A stretch of DNA of 64,000 bases from JACCZX01 sp963824935 (GTDB lineage: Bacteria > Pseudomonadota > Gammaproteobacteria > Burkholderiales > Burkholderiaceae_F), in contig CAWGRF010000023.1 in assembly GCA_963824935.1 (NCBI GenBank), positions 248,001 through 312,000 on the forward strand, written 5' to 3'. Position numbers and translations under genes: made by a program. This document shows, one piece after another, positions 54,587-64,000 of the stretch. Below the pieces are notes generated by a model that worked only from the letters and a program-made list of their open reading frames with translations, ran no database searches and was not told the DNA's origin. Position 1 is the stretch's first letter, and each line of letters starts with the position of its first letter.

Positions 54587-55783
54587 TCAGAACGTGGTCG
54601 TAGGTTGCGCGGTCGTCGCGTGCCGGGGTGCCCGCCAGCGGTCGGCCGACTCCAGTAGCAGCTCTGCCATTGAATGTCGCCGCTGGAAGGTTTCACGCTG
54701 CCAGCGTGCGTCGTTGCCGTCGGTACGCACCCAGCGTTCGATCTCGTCGAGCGCATCGGTCGACGCGAGCTCGCGCGCGAACGGGCGACAGGCGTCGAGC
54801 GTCGCTAACACATCCTGGTGCAGCGGCCGAATCGCGCCGGTGCTGCCGTTGATCACCTGGCCTTCGAGGCCGAAGCGGCACGCCTGGAAGCGGTTGTAGT
54901 TGTACGTCAGGTAAATGTCTTCGCTCTCGGGTGGCACCGGATGTTCGAGCAGCATGCGGCAAATCGTCTGCAGATAAGCCGCCAGGACCGCTGCGCGCTC
55001 TACCGTCAGCGGGGTGTCGCACACTCGCACTTCGATCGTTCCGAACTCGGGCTTCGGCCGAACATCCCAGTAAAAGTCTTTCATGCTCTCGACGACGCCG
55101 AGCGCCTTTAACTTGGCGAAGAACCGCTCGAATGCAGGCCAATCGGTCAAAAACGGCGCACGGCCCGACAGCGGAAACGCATAGACGCTGTTCAAGCGCG
55201 AGCAGTCGTACGAAGTATCGACGCCCTGAAAGTACGGGCTCGCGGCCGCGAGCGCGATGAATTGCGGGATGTAGATGGACAGCCGATGCAGCAGCCACAA
55301 CGCCTGAGTTCCGTTTTCGCAGCCGACATGCACATGCTGGCCGAATACCGTGAACTGCTTGGCCAGGTAGCCGTACAAACCGGCAACGTGCCGAAAGCGC
55401 GGCCGATCGTAGATCTGCCGGTCGTACCAGCGCTGAAACGGATGGGCACCCCCGCCAGCGACTTCGATATCGAGCCGGTCGGCACCGGCAACCAGGGTAT
55501 CGCGCATCGCGATCAACTCGGCCACCAATGTAGCGAATGAGCGATGCACCGACGTGCTCATCTCGAGCATGCTCTCGGTGATCTCGGGCTTGATGTCGCC
55601 GGGATGCGGTTTTTTCGACACCAGCGCAATAAGGTCCGATGCGCCGCGCGTCAAGTCGCCGGTGCGGCGATCGATCAGTTGCAGCTCAAGCTCGACGCCC
55701 AGGCTCAGCGGGTTCGACGCCGTGAACGCGAGCCCGCTTTCGGAGTTGGCGGTCGTTGCCGCTTTCGATATGTCTGCCGTCAT
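54587..55783 (-). CDS. YbdK-type carboxylate-amine ligase (GCS2 family)
   Basis: 398 residues. Glutamate-cysteine ligase type 2 motifs: LGVELELQLIDRRTG (metal Glu), GGGAHPFQRW, FGQHVHVGC and FGTIEVRVCDTPL. Such enzymes have weak glutamate-cysteine ligase activity; the natural substrate is usually unknown. Its start overlaps the antiporter stop on the same strand. Confidence 0.9.
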   Translation of the reverse strand: MTADISKAATTANSESGLAFTASNPLSLGVELELQLIDRRTGDLTRGASDLIALVSKKPHPGDIKPEITESMLEMSTSVHRSFATLVAELIAMRDTLVAGADRLDIEVAGGGAHPFQRWYDRQIYDRPRFRHVAGLYGYLAKQFTVFGQHVHVGCENGTQALWLLHRLSIYIPQFIALAAASPYFQGVDTSYDCSRLNSVYAFPLSGRAPFLTDWPAFERFFAKLKALGVVESMKDFYWDVRPKPEFGTIEVRVCDTPLTVERAAVLAAYLQTICRMLLEHPVPPESEDIYLTYNYNRFQACRFGLEGQVINGSTGAIRPLHQDVLATLDACRPFARELASTDALDEIERWVRTDGNDARWQRETFQRRHSMAELLLESADRWRAPRHATTAQPTTTF

Positions 55784-57004
55784 CTGCTGATTCCATCGGT
55801 TCTGGCTTCATCACTTCTGCGCAGCGCGAACACTAACGTCAGCGCACCGACAACCTGCAAAACGACGACGCTCAACAGCAGCACCGCATTGGTCTGCGCG
55901 CCGAGCTGAGGATTGAGCTGTGACACTTCCTGCGTCAGCATCAATGCCAGCGCCGACATCGGCAACAGACCAAGGCCTGTCAGAATCCCCTTGCGCCACG
56001 CAATTCCGGTCCACGGAGCGAGCGCGCCGACCGCGGCGATTTTGCAGATAGCGCGCACACTGATCAAGTGCTAGTGCGGGTAGCCACGCGGCAAACAACA
56101 CCCTGCCGTCGACGACCGCGGCGGACAGCGCAAAAAACAGCGCGATTGCAACACCTGATGCAAGCCCGATATCGGTCCTTGCCAAGAGCCGCTGCTGATC
56201 GAATGCACGGACAAAGGCGCCGCAGGCAAGCAGGGCCAGTAGGGCCGAGAGCTTCAAGGCGACCGCGCTTGCAAAGACGATCCAGACGATGGCCAGCATC
56301 ACCATGATCTGCGCGGCGCGATCGCGCCCGACAAAGCCGACAACCAGCAGAAACACGCGCGCACCAATGACTGCGAGGACAAGCGAGCCGGCGATCAGGT
56401 ACGCAGGGTGTAGCAGATAGTCATCCAGCACGCCGCGCGTATGCACCCGCGCCCATCCGAGCAGCAAGGTTGAAACCACGACGGCGTAGATCGAATTGAG
56501 CGCGGTCAGCAGCAGAGTGCGTTCGGTAACCTGGCCTTGACTCCGCATTTCTCGCGTCACTGCGAGCACCACGGCCGGCGAAGTCGACATGCTGATCGCC
56601 GCGATCAGCGCGGCCGCCAGCGGCGCGATATCAAATACCTGCATCACGAGATAAACCGCGATGAACGTGAGCACGCTTTCAAGCACGCTCGCCGCCAGCA
56701 GCGCAGGGTTGCGCCGGACCCAGCCAAACGACACTCGCTGTCCGACATCGAACAGAATGATGGCAGCGGCGAAGTTCATCGAAAACTGCATGGTCCGGAT
56801 CGGCAGCTGTTCGATCTTCAAGAGTTGCAGCACGTAGCCGCCGGCGCCGAATAGCGCGCCGGCTGCCAAGTAGCCGAGCAAGCGCGGAACACGTAGCCAA
56901 CGGACTGCCACCTCTCCTGCGGCCGCAGCGAACAGCGCGAGCACTGCGACGGCCACCGCCGTCGGCCACGTGGGCGGCCACTCGGGAAGAAAACTCAAGT
57001 CCAT
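55780..57004 (-). CDS. Kef/CPA2-type cation:proton antiporter, frameshifted near 56065
   Basis: From 57004 a membrane protein of about 12 helices: LRVPRLLGYLAAGALFG, SMSTSPAVVLAVTREM and VGFVGRDRA. The frame breaks near 56065, and ISVRAICKIAAVGALAPWTG continues to 55780. Together about 408 residues. Exchanges Na or K for protons; the regulatory TrkA domains of KefB/C are absent. It overlaps the YbdK gene. Confidence 0.82.
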
Positions 57005-57043
57005 CGGAAGGCCGGCGCGCGTGAATGCACGACGCTGCGGATA

Positions 57044-57703
57044 TCAGGACAGTCGAACGGATACCTGCTCGAACGGTTCCAGCGCAATTCGAAAACGGAA
57101 CAGGTCGGCGAGTCGGCGTGCGTTCAACTTTTCCATTAGGCGGGCACGGTGCACTTCGACCGTGCGCGGGCTGATTCCCAGTTCCGCTGCAATTTCGCGG
57201 TTGTGCAGTCCATCGGTAACTCGCTGAAACACTTCCTGTTCGCGCCGCGTCAGCCGCGCAACCATTTCCGTCATCAGCAATCGCTCGCGCGCGCGTTCGA
57301 TCGCCTCTGTGTCGCTTGCCAGCGCCGCGCCGACCGCATCGAGCAGATCCTGGGGCTGCACCGGCTTCTCAAGGAAATCACGCGCACCCGCCAGTAGTGC
57401 AGCGCGCGCGGATGCCACATCGCCATGCCCGGTCACAACGACCACCGGCAATTGCGGAGTGTCCTGATGCAATCTGGCCTGCAAGTCCAGTCCACTCATT
57501 CCCGGCAAGTGCAGGTCGACAAGCGCGCATGCGGGTCGCGCACCGGCGCCATGCCGCAAGAATTCCTCTGCATTGGAGAAGCACTGCGCGCGGAGTCCGC
57601 TCGACTTCAACAGCGCAGCAAACATCCCCCGCGCGTCTACATCGTCTTCGACGATGTAGACCGTCGACTCTTGCGTTTCCGAAGGAGTGATCGAGGAAGT
57701 CAA
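57044..57703 (-). CDS. FixJ/NarL-type response regulator
   Basis: 219 residues. Receiver domain with the phospho-acceptor D63 (CALVDLHLPGMSG), acidic pocket at E19/D20 (VEDD) and Lys in FLEKPVQP, then a LuxR helix-turn-helix (LTRREQEVFQRVTDG, ISPRTVEVHRARLMEKL). No histidine kinase gene is adjacent in the window. It lies between the antiporter and ssb. Confidence 0.92.
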   Translation of the reverse strand: MTSSITPSETQESTVYIVEDDVDARGMFAALLKSSGLRAQCFSNAEEFLRHGAGARPACALVDLHLPGMSGLDLQARLHQDTPQLPVVVVTGHGDVASARAALLAGARDFLEKPVQPQDLLDAVGAALASDTEAIERARERLLMTEMVARLTRREQEVFQRVTDGLHNREIAAELGISPRTVEVHRARLMEKLNARRLADLFRFRIALEPFEQVSVRLS

Positions 57704-57715
57704 AAGCGCTCGACG

Positions 57716-58189
57716 TTAGAACGGAATGTCGTCATCCATCTCAGCAACGCTCGGCACGGACTTGCCGGCCGGCCGGCTGCTCGAGGCCGGGGTCGAGCGG
57801 GCCGGCGCACGCGACTCTTCGCCGCTGTCAAAATCGCCACCCGCTGTGCCGCCCTCGCGCGAGCCGAGCATCTGCATGTTGTCCGCAATCACTTCGGTCG
57901 TGTAGCGATCCTGACCGTCCTTGTCCTGCCACTTGCGCGTACGCAATCTACCCTCGACGTACACCGGGCGGCCCTTCTTCAGATACTCGCCGGCGATTTC
58001 GGCAAGCCGCCCAAAAAAAGCGACCTTGTGCCACTCAGTGGCTTCCTTCATTTCGCCGGTGGCCTTGTCCTTCCAGCGATCCGACGTGGCGATGGTTATG
58101 TTGGTGACGGCGGCGCCGTCGGCCGTGTAACGCGTTTCAGGGTCACGCCCGAGATTGCCGATCAGTATCACTTTATTGACGGATGCCAT
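57716..58189 (-). CDS. ssb: single-stranded DNA-binding protein
   Basis: 157 residues. OB-fold with MASVNKVILIGNLGRDPETR, TEWHKVAFFGRLAEIAGEYL and KGRPVYVEGRLRTRKW, a Gly/Ser/Ala-rich linker, and the acidic tip DDDIPF that recruits partners. Works with the uvrA product 1.4 kb away. It follows the MFS gene by 22 nt, a standard ssb-MFS-uvrA layout. Confidence 0.97.
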   Translation of the reverse strand: MASVNKVILIGNLGRDPETRYTADGAAVTNITIATSDRWKDKATGEMKEATEWHKVAFFGRLAEIAGEYLKKGRPVYVEGRLRTRKWQDKDGQDRYTTEVIADNMQMLGSREGGTAGGDFDSGEESRAPARSTPASSSRPAGKSVPSVAEMDDDIPF

Positions 58190-58211
58190 CGCTATCTCCT
58201 AATAACTTGCA

Positions 58212-59423
58212 TTAAACCGGTAGCGGCGCATTGTCAGCCACGGCAGGAACTTCGCGCATGCCGAGCGCAATCAGCCACCACGCCGCCATCACGACTGCCG
58301 CAAACACGAACACCGCCTCAGAACCCCATCGCGCGACGATGGCGCCGCCGAATGCGCCACCGACAAACAGTCCCAACGCCTGCGCCGTATTGTAGATGCC
58401 CAACGCCAGACCTTTTGCCGACGCGGGCGCAATGCGCGACACCAATGATGGCAAGGACGCCTCCAGAATATTGAAGCCGGTGAAAAAGAGCAGCAGCCAA
58501 AGCGATAACCAGATAAGCGTATCGCCGCGAAATAGGAATCCCAGCTGTGCCGTCAGTACCAGCATGATCGCGCCGATAAACAGCGGCCGTATCAAGGCGC
58601 GACGCTCGGCGACGATCAGCGGCTTCATCATCAACGCAAACGACAGGACAATCACCGGGAAGTAGACCTTCCAGTGTTGCGCGAGCGGCAAGCCCCCGCT
58701 TTGTACCAGCAGCACCGGAACTACGACGAACATCGCCATTAGCACCGTATGCAACGCAAAGATGCCGAAGTTGAGCCGCAGCAACTGTCGGTCGGTCACG
58801 GCCTCGCGCCAGCCGCGCCGATCGACACGCGGGACCGGCGGCGGCGCGGGCGGCACGACCCATAGCAGCACGCCGATCGCTGCAACAACGAGCACGCCGG
58901 TCATCGCAAAGAGACCCTTCACCCCGATTGCGTCATATAGCGCCGGCGCAAGGACCAGCGAACCGGCAAAGGTGGCTGCGACCGATGCACCCACCAGCGC
59001 CATCGCCTTGGTTCGATGCTCGTCACGCGTGGCGTCGGCAATGAACGCGGTGACCGCCGCCGAGATCGCTCCGGCGCCCTGGATCGCTCGTCCAACAATC
59101 GTCCACCCGATGTCGTCGGCGGCCGCAGCGATAAAGCTTCCCGCTGCGAACACGACCAGGCCCGCAGCGATCACCGGCTTGCGACCCCAGCGATCACTTG
59201 CGGCACCGTAGGGAACCTGCAGTAGCCCCTGTGTCAGCCCGTAGATGCCGAGCGCGAGCCCGACCAGTGTGGCGTCGGTTCCTCCCGGTATCGACTGCGC
59301 GTACACCGCAAACACGGGCAGGATCAGGAACAGCCCCAACAAGCGCAACGCAAAGATCGACGCCAGCGAAACGCTGGCGCGAATTTCGAGCCTGGTCATT
59401 CCTGAGCGAGTGGGATCGGTCAT
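58212..59423 (-). CDS. MFS transporter
   Basis: 403 residues, 12 helices. Begins after a short lead with FALRLLGLFLILPVFAVYAQ; signature GAASDRWGRKPVIAAGL between helices 2 and 3. The genomic slot between ssb and uvrA is occupied by this YajR-like drug/sugar transporter group in many betaproteobacteria. The substrate is unknown. Confidence 0.92.
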   Translation of the reverse strand: MTDPTRSGMTRLEIRASVSLASIFALRLLGLFLILPVFAVYAQSIPGGTDATLVGLALGIYGLTQGLLQVPYGAASDRWGRKPVIAAGLVVFAAGSFIAAAADDIGWTIVGRAIQGAGAISAAVTAFIADATRDEHRTKAMALVGASVAATFAGSLVLAPALYDAIGVKGLFAMTGVLVVAAIGVLLWVVPPAPPPVPRVDRRGWREAVTDRQLLRLNFGIFALHTVLMAMFVVVPVLLVQSGGLPLAQHWKVYFPVIVLSFALMMKPLIVAERRALIRPLFIGAIMLVLTAQLGFLFRGDTLIWLSLWLLLFFTGFNILEASLPSLVSRIAPASAKGLALGIYNTAQALGLFVGGAFGGAIVARWGSEAVFVFAAVVMAAWWLIALGMREVPAVADNAPLPV

Positions 59424-59551
59424 GCCGAAGCGGCGCGCTAGCGGGTTGCCCGCGCGCCGCGGAGTCGCGGGGTCGGGCCGCGTATGCGTTTGTAGTTATA
59501 GTAACAAGTTGCCCTTTGTATTCGCATTGTTCGCCACAAAGTTCGTAGCAG

Positions 59552-62416
59552 ATGAGCGCAATCTCAAGCAGCGGAGAAATCCGCATCCGCGGCGCACGCA
59601 CCCATAACCTGAAGGATGTCAATCTCGATCTGCCGCGACACCGGCTGATCGTGATTACCGGGCTTTCGGGCTCCGGCAAATCCTCGCTCGCCTTCGACAC
59701 GCTGTATGCCGAAGGCCAGCGCCGCTATGTCGAATCGCTGTCGGCTTATGCGCGCCAGTTCCTGCAGCTGATGGAAAAGCCCGACGTCGATCTAATCGAA
59801 GGGCTTTCGCCGGCGATCTCGATCGAACAGCGATCGGCGTCACACAATCCGCGTTCGACCGTCGGCACCGTGACCGAAATTCACGACTATCTGCGACTGC
59901 TTTACGCGCGTGTGGGCACGCCGTACTGCCCGAATCACAAGCTGCCGCTGCAATCGCAGAGCGTGTCGCAGATGGTCGATGCGACACTGCGTTTACCGTC
60001 CGACGCGCGGGTGATGGTGCTGGCGCCGGTGGTGCGCGACCGCAAAGGCGAGTTCGCAGAATTTTTTGATGACATGCAGACGCAGGGGTTCGTGCGCTTT
60101 CGCATCGACGGCACGATCGTTGAAGCCGACGCGCTGCCACCATTGAAGAAGACCGAAAAACACTCGCTCGATGTTGTTGTCGATCGTCTAAAGGTGCGCG
60201 CCGACGCCAAGCAACGGCTGGCCGAATCGTTCGAGACCGCATTGCGGCTCGCCGATGGCCGCGCGCTATTGCTCGATCCTGACAACGGGCGCGAAACGCT
60301 GTTTTCGAGCCGCTTTTCGTGTCCTCAGTGCGACTATTCGCTATCCGAGCTCGAACCGCGGCTGTTTTCGTTCAATAACCCGATCGGCGCGTGCGAAGCG
60401 TGCGACGGCCTGGGACAGGTCGAATACTTTGACGAGAGCCGCGTCGTCGCGCACCCGGAGCTCTCGCTTGCCAGCGGCGCCATCAAGGGCTGGGACCAGC
60501 GCAACCAGTATTACTACCAGATGCTGTCGGCGCTGGCGCAACATTACGGCTTCGATATCGACGCGCCGTTCGAGCAGCTCCCGGAGACCGCGCGCAACGC
60601 CGTGCTGCACGGATCGGGCGACACCGAGATTCCATTTACCTACACCAACGAGCGCGGCCGCAACATCGTGCGCCGGCACCCCTTCGAAGGTGTCATTCCG
60701 AATCTGCAAAGGCGCTTTCGTGAAACCGACTCGCTGGTGGTGCGGGAAGAACTCGGCAAGCTGCGTAGTCATCGCGCGTGTCCGGTGTGCGAGGGAACGC
60801 GACTGCGGCGCGAAGCTCGTAATGTGTTTATCGGCGATGGGGCTGAGCGGCGCGGTATCTATCAGATCGCAGCGGCGCCGTTACGGGAAGCGTTCGAATA
60901 CTTCGAACGGCTCGAGTTCACCGGGTCGAAAAAGGAAATCGCCGACAAGATCGTCAAGGAGATCTCTTCGCGATTGCGCTTTCTCGTCAATGTCGGGCTT
61001 GACTACCTGTCGCTCGATCGCTCGGCCGAAACTCTGTCGGGCGGAGAGTCGCAGCGCATACGCCTGGCATCACAGATCGGCTCCGGTCTGACGGGCGTGA
61101 TGTACGTGCTCGACGAGCCGTCGATCGGCCTGCATCAACGCGACAACGGCCGTCTGATCGACACCCTGAAACACTTGCGCGACTTGGGCAACACCGTGAT
61201 CGTGGTCGAACACGATGAAGACGCGATTCGCGCTGCCGACTATCTGGTCGATATGGGTCCGGGCCCGGGCGTGCACGGGGGCGAAGTCGTCGCCCAAGGT
61301 GTGCTCGAAGAGGTTCTCGAAGACCCGGCCTCGCTAACCGGGCAGTACCTGTCCGGCCGTCGACAAATAGAGATTCCGAACGACCGCACGCCACCATTCA
61401 CGACGTGGCTGAAACTCAGCAATGCGACCGGTAACAACCTGAAGGATGTGACGCTCGAGATTCCGGTTGGACTCCTAACGTGCGTGACCGGCGTTTCGGG
61501 CTCAGGGAAATCGACGTTGATCAACGACACGTTGTACGCCGCAGTCTCGCGCCACTTATATGGTTCGTCCGCTGAACCCGCACCGTACGTGACGATCGAT
61601 GGTCTCGAAAACTTTGACAAGGTAATCAGCGTCGATCAGAGCGCGATCGGCCGCACGCCGCGCTCGAACCCGTCGACCTACACAGGGCTGTTCACGCCGA
61701 TCCGCGAGCTGTTTGCAGAAACGCCCACGGCGCGCGAACGCGGCTACGAAGCCGGCCGTTTTTCATTCAACGTCAAGGGTGGGCGGTGCGAAACATGCCA
61801 GGGTGACGGTGTCATCAAGGTCGAGATGCACTTTCTGCCCGATCTTTACGTGCCGTGCGACATCTGCCACGGTAAACGCTACAACCGCGAAACGCTCGAA
61901 GTGCACTACAAAGGAAAGAGCATTGCAGATGTGCTCGACCTGACCGTCGAAAGTGCGTTCGAGTTCTTCAGCGCGGTGCCGAGTATCGCGCGCAAGCTGC
62001 AGACGTTGCTCGACGTCGGGCTCGGCTACATCAAGCTCGGCCAGAGCGCCACCACGCTGTCGGGCGGCGAGGCGCAACGAGTGAAGCTGTCACTTGAACT
62101 GTCGAAGCGCGACACTGGCCGCACGCTTTACATCCTCGACGAGCCGACTACCGGACTGCACTTTCACGACATCGCATTGCTGCTAAAAGTGCTGCACCAG
62201 TTGCGCGACACAGGCAACACGGTGATCGTCATCGAGCACAACCTCGACGTGATCAAGACGGCAGACTGGGTCGTTGATCTGGGGCCCGAAGGCGGCGACG
62301 GCGGCGGCGAGATCATTGCAACGGGTGCGCCGGAGACGGTGGCAGCGAGCAAGCGAAGCTACACCGGGCAGTATCTCGCGCCGGTGTTGTTACGACAAAG
62401 TCGCGCAGTCGCCTGA
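59552..62416 (+). CDS. uvrA: excinuclease ABC subunit UvrA
   Basis: 954 residues. Detects damaged DNA with UvrB. Two ABC modules: Walker A GLSGSGKSSLAFDT (about 34) and GVSGSGKSTLIND (about 650); signatures LSGGESQRIRLA and LSGGEAQRVKLS. Zinc sites at CPQCDYS and at CETCQGDGVIKVE with CDICHGKRYN. The divergent 128-nt gap to the MFS gene was searched by eye for a CTG-N10-CAG LexA box and none was found. Confidence 0.98.
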   Translation: MSAISSSGEIRIRGARTHNLKDVNLDLPRHRLIVITGLSGSGKSSLAFDTLYAEGQRRYVESLSAYARQFLQLMEKPDVDLIEGLSPAISIEQRSASHNPRSTVGTVTEIHDYLRLLYARVGTPYCPNHKLPLQSQSVSQMVDATLRLPSDARVMVLAPVVRDRKGEFAEFFDDMQTQGFVRFRIDGTIVEADALPPLKKTEKHSLDVVVDRLKVRADAKQRLAESFETALRLADGRALLLDPDNGRETLFSSRFSCPQCDYSLSELEPRLFSFNNPIGACEACDGLGQVEYFDESRVVAHPELSLASGAIKGWDQRNQYYYQMLSALAQHYGFDIDAPFEQLPETARNAVLHGSGDTEIPFTYTNERGRNIVRRHPFEGVIPNLQRRFRETDSLVVREELGKLRSHRACPVCEGTRLRREARNVFIGDGAERRGIYQIAAAPLREAFEYFERLEFTGSKKEIADKIVKEISSRLRFLVNVGLDYLSLDRSAETLSGGESQRIRLASQIGSGLTGVMYVLDEPSIGLHQRDNGRLIDTLKHLRDLGNTVIVVEHDEDAIRAADYLVDMGPGPGVHGGEVVAQGVLEEVLEDPASLTGQYLSGRRQIEIPNDRTPPFTTWLKLSNATGNNLKDVTLEIPVGLLTCVTGVSGSGKSTLINDTLYAAVSRHLYGSSAEPAPYVTIDGLENFDKVISVDQSAIGRTPRSNPSTYTGLFTPIRELFAETPTARERGYEAGRFSFNVKGGRCETCQGDGVIKVEMHFLPDLYVPCDICHGKRYNRETLEVHYKGKSIADVLDLTVESAFEFFSAVPSIARKLQTLLDVGLGYIKLGQSATTLSGGEAQRVKLSLELSKRDTGRTLYILDEPTTGLHFHDIALLLKVLHQLRDTGNTVIVIEHNLDVIKTADWVVDLGPEGGDGGGEIIATGAPETVAASKRSYTGQYLAPVLLRQSRAVA

Positions 62417-62432
62417 CTTTCTGCGCGAATCG

Positions 62433-63482
62433 CTATTTGCCGCGAGCCCTCTCACGCGAAGAGGTCTTCAATTCGAAGTCAGCGGGCACCTTGAACAGCT
62501 CCGCGCTCGGCTCTTGGCGCGAGATGTTTTCCAGTCGGTAGATGCGTTCACCGGAACGCGGATCTGCGTGGCGAGACAACACGACAACGTTCAACTCTGG
62601 CGAGTACCAGCGCTCGGACACGATCTCGATCGGCAGCTTGTTGCCGATGCGCCCGGCAGGAATCGTCCACGTCGTTTTCTTCCCCTCGGCTCGAACGCCG
62701 TCGAATTCGCGACTACCGAGCGTCGTCGCAGTTCCTGGTCCGGGTGTCGGCAGCATCGTCATCGGCGGCATAGGTGGCAGCGGAGCGCGTCCAAGGCGCA
62801 CTTCGCCATGTCCGTCGCCAAGACGAATCACCTCGATCTGCTCGGTAACGATCTGCGGATGCTCGCCTGCTTCTGCCCGCGCGGTGACAAGGACGTTGTG
62901 TTCGCCCCGCATCCGGTCGGCAAATTCACGTGCCCAACGACGCATGTCCTCGGCCCAGGATCGCGCCTCGTCGGGACCCATCGCCGCAGGCGGTTGCGGC
63001 GGCGATACGGCGCCAGCTGGGGGCACGGCGGGTACAGGCGGAACATGCACGCTGGGCGTAACCCTTAGCTCGCGCGCGGTTCGCCGCTCGGTGTTCAGCA
63101 CGTAACGCTTGCCGGCAACGACGTCGCGGATGAACACGACACCGCCCGCCTGCTCCTGCCGTGTGCGTCCCTGACTGTCGCGGTACAGCTTGATCGTCGA
63201 ACGGCGCTCGATGCGATTACCGTCGCTCAACATCTGGCGCGACTCGCTGACAGCTGTCGCCGCGTACGGGGCACCCTTAATGACGCCGCGGCCGCCGAGC
63301 TCGGAAGAGACGAACATCATCACGTCTTCGTCAACTCCAAGTGAAGTGGTCCACGACGGCGGCGGTGGTACCGGTGCGACCGGCGGCGCGGGCGGAGCCG
63401 GCGGTACCGGCGACGCCGGACCCTGCGCGCGCACGGCCAGCGAAGCTGCCAGCAGCCCGGCCGCGAGAATCATCTTCGACAT
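62433..63482 (-). CDS. secreted proline-rich protein of unknown function
   Basis: 349 residues from ATG 63482 (MSKMILAAGLLAASLAVRAQ), with AAAGGA placed before it. After the signal peptide comes a Pro-rich linker (PVPPAPPAPPVAPVPPPP), then a domain with RRSTIKLYRDSQGRTRQEQ and KRYVLNTERRTARELRV, a second Pro-rich stretch, and a C-terminal domain (IPAGRIGNKLPIEIVSERW). No known family name. It directly follows the anti-sigma-like gene (11 nt). Confidence 0.75.
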   Translation of the reverse strand: MSKMILAAGLLAASLAVRAQGPASPVPPAPPAPPVAPVPPPPSWTTSLGVDEDVMMFVSSELGGRGVIKGAPYAATAVSESRQMLSDGNRIERRSTIKLYRDSQGRTRQEQAGGVVFIRDVVAGKRYVLNTERRTARELRVTPSVHVPPVPAVPPAGAVSPPQPPAAMGPDEARSWAEDMRRWAREFADRMRGEHNVLVTARAEAGEHPQIVTEQIEVIRLGDGHGEVRLGRAPLPPMPPMTMLPTPGPGTATTLGSREFDGVRAEGKKTTWTIPAGRIGNKLPIEIVSERWYSPELNVVVLSRHADPRSGERIYRLENISRQEPSAELFKVPADFELKTSSRERARGK

Positions 63483-63493
63483 CACTCTTCCTT

Positions 63494-63994
63494 TCATTCG
63501 GTAAACCGCACGGCCAGGACGATTCCCGCCGGCGACATCAGAAACTCGGCGCTGACGGGCTGGTCAACGCGCGCCGGATCGATCGGCAGTCCGTAGTCGG
63601 CCAGCGCCGCGCCCGATACTTGTGAAGAAACGACGAGCGCGGAGCGCTCAGCCGCAATGGCTTCGGATGCAACCAATGCGAAAAACGGCGTGCGCTCCGT
63701 GGCGCTGTCATCGGGCGCGCTCGTCCCAATCATCAAGATTCCGACAGCGATGACGAGCGAAACTGCCACTGCAAACGCGGGCGTAAGCCAGCTAAAACCT
63801 GGACGCGGCAATCGAATCCGGCGCGCTCGCCGGATCTGTGGCTCGGCATTGGTCGCAGCGATCGACCGCAGGGCCATCACTTCGCGCACCCGCGCGAGCA
63901 GCCGTTGCTCGGTCAGCAGATCTGGCGTGCGCCCTGCAACGTCAACACGTGCTGCGGCGAGCCAATCATCGAGCCTGTTGTTGTGTTCCATCAT
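63494..63994 (-). CDS. single-span membrane protein, anti-sigma-like
   Basis: 166 residues. Soluble N-terminal half (NNRLDDWLAAARVD, LLTEQRLLARVREVM), one membrane helix (about 68-90, FSWLTPAFAVAVSLVIAVGIL), then a short periplasmic part. This layout and the secreted gene after it resemble anti-sigma operons, whose sigma gene would lie just past the right edge. Start 63994 or 63991. The call is inferred from layout only. Confidence 0.6.
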   Translation of the reverse strand: MMEHNNRLDDWLAAARVDVAGRTPDLLTEQRLLARVREVMALRSIAATNAEPQIRRARRIRLPRPGFSWLTPAFAVAVSLVIAVGILMIGTSAPDDSATERTPFFALVASEAIAAERSALVVSSQVSGAALADYGLPIDPARVDQPVSAEFLMSPAGIVLAVRFTE

Positions 63995-64000
63995 TGGCCT

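Noticed and set aside
59424..59551. LexA box in front of uvrA
   Set aside because: No CTG-N10-CAG match was found by eye in the divergent gap.
1..64000. CRISPR arrays, insertion sequences, prophage genes, rRNA
   Set aside because: No regularly spaced repeats, transposase, integrase or rRNA sequence was recognised in the window.

Overview
The window looks like chromosome of a betaproteobacterium, probably a soil or freshwater member of the Burkholderiales. The basis is gene order (an fmdB-like gene, DUF502 and aspS together; ssb and an MFS gene divergent from uvrA), several Bug/TctC binding proteins with TctB and TctA, a DUF2868/DUF3482 pair, a DUF4124 protein, and uniformly high GC. This is inferred from families and synteny; no database search was made.

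Layout. 1-2407 is housekeeping (aspS cut by the window edge, DUF502, FmdB). 2496-6011 carries a glutamine-synthetase-like ligase, a DUF4124-glutaredoxin protein, a RuBisCO-like protein and a cupin. 6051-12955 holds pirin, a lipid-kinase-like protein, a phosphoesterase, a methyltransferase and the DUF2868/DUF3482 membrane GTPase pair. 13035-15706 is a heavily broken cyclase-ATPase-TPR regulator. 15.8-19.9 kb has a lipoprotein, an AraC regulator, a patatin and a compact unit with its own promoter, 57-codon ORF and terminator, parts of which recur at 16.5 kb. 19.9-29.8 kb is a catabolic region: LysR, two overlapping VOC proteins, TctB-TctA-TctC, MmgE/PrpD and an SDR without its catalytic residues, then AtuA, an AtuA partner and an orphan Bug protein. 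30.4-31.8 kb has rtcB, tRNA-Gln and a tRNA-like relic. 32.5-39.4 kb has a peptide-type binding protein, Fe-alcohol dehydrogenase, gamma-glutamyl hydrolase, aldehyde dehydrogenase, alanine dehydrogenase and an exporter.

The most coherent system is the phosphonate island at 41041-52126. One arm (minus strand) is phnS, phnT, a fused permease and phnW. The other (plus strand) is phnR, phnA, phnY, a NptA/PhoU-type phosphate transporter and a PhnZ-type HD oxygenase. Predicted flow: import of 2-aminoethylphosphonate, transamination with pyruvate (PhnW), oxidation to phosphonoacetate (PhnY), hydrolysis to acetate and phosphate (PhnA). The NptA-like protein may export surplus phosphate, and the nearby alanine dehydrogenase could return alanine to pyruvate. 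A perfect 14-bp palindrome, a strong promoter for phnS and a terminator hairpin between phnS and phnT give a concrete regulatory model. The HD oxygenase has no visible hydroxylase partner, which is the main open question.

52169-64000 returns to general functions: thioredoxin-like lipoprotein, inositol-monophosphatase-family phosphatase, YbdK ligase, cation antiporter, FixJ-type regulator, ssb, MFS, uvrA, and a secreted protein with an anti-sigma-like partner.

Caution: at least ten otherwise well-conserved genes carry one or two frameshifts. This suggests an indel-prone assembly, so frameshifted genes are described over their full reconstructed span.
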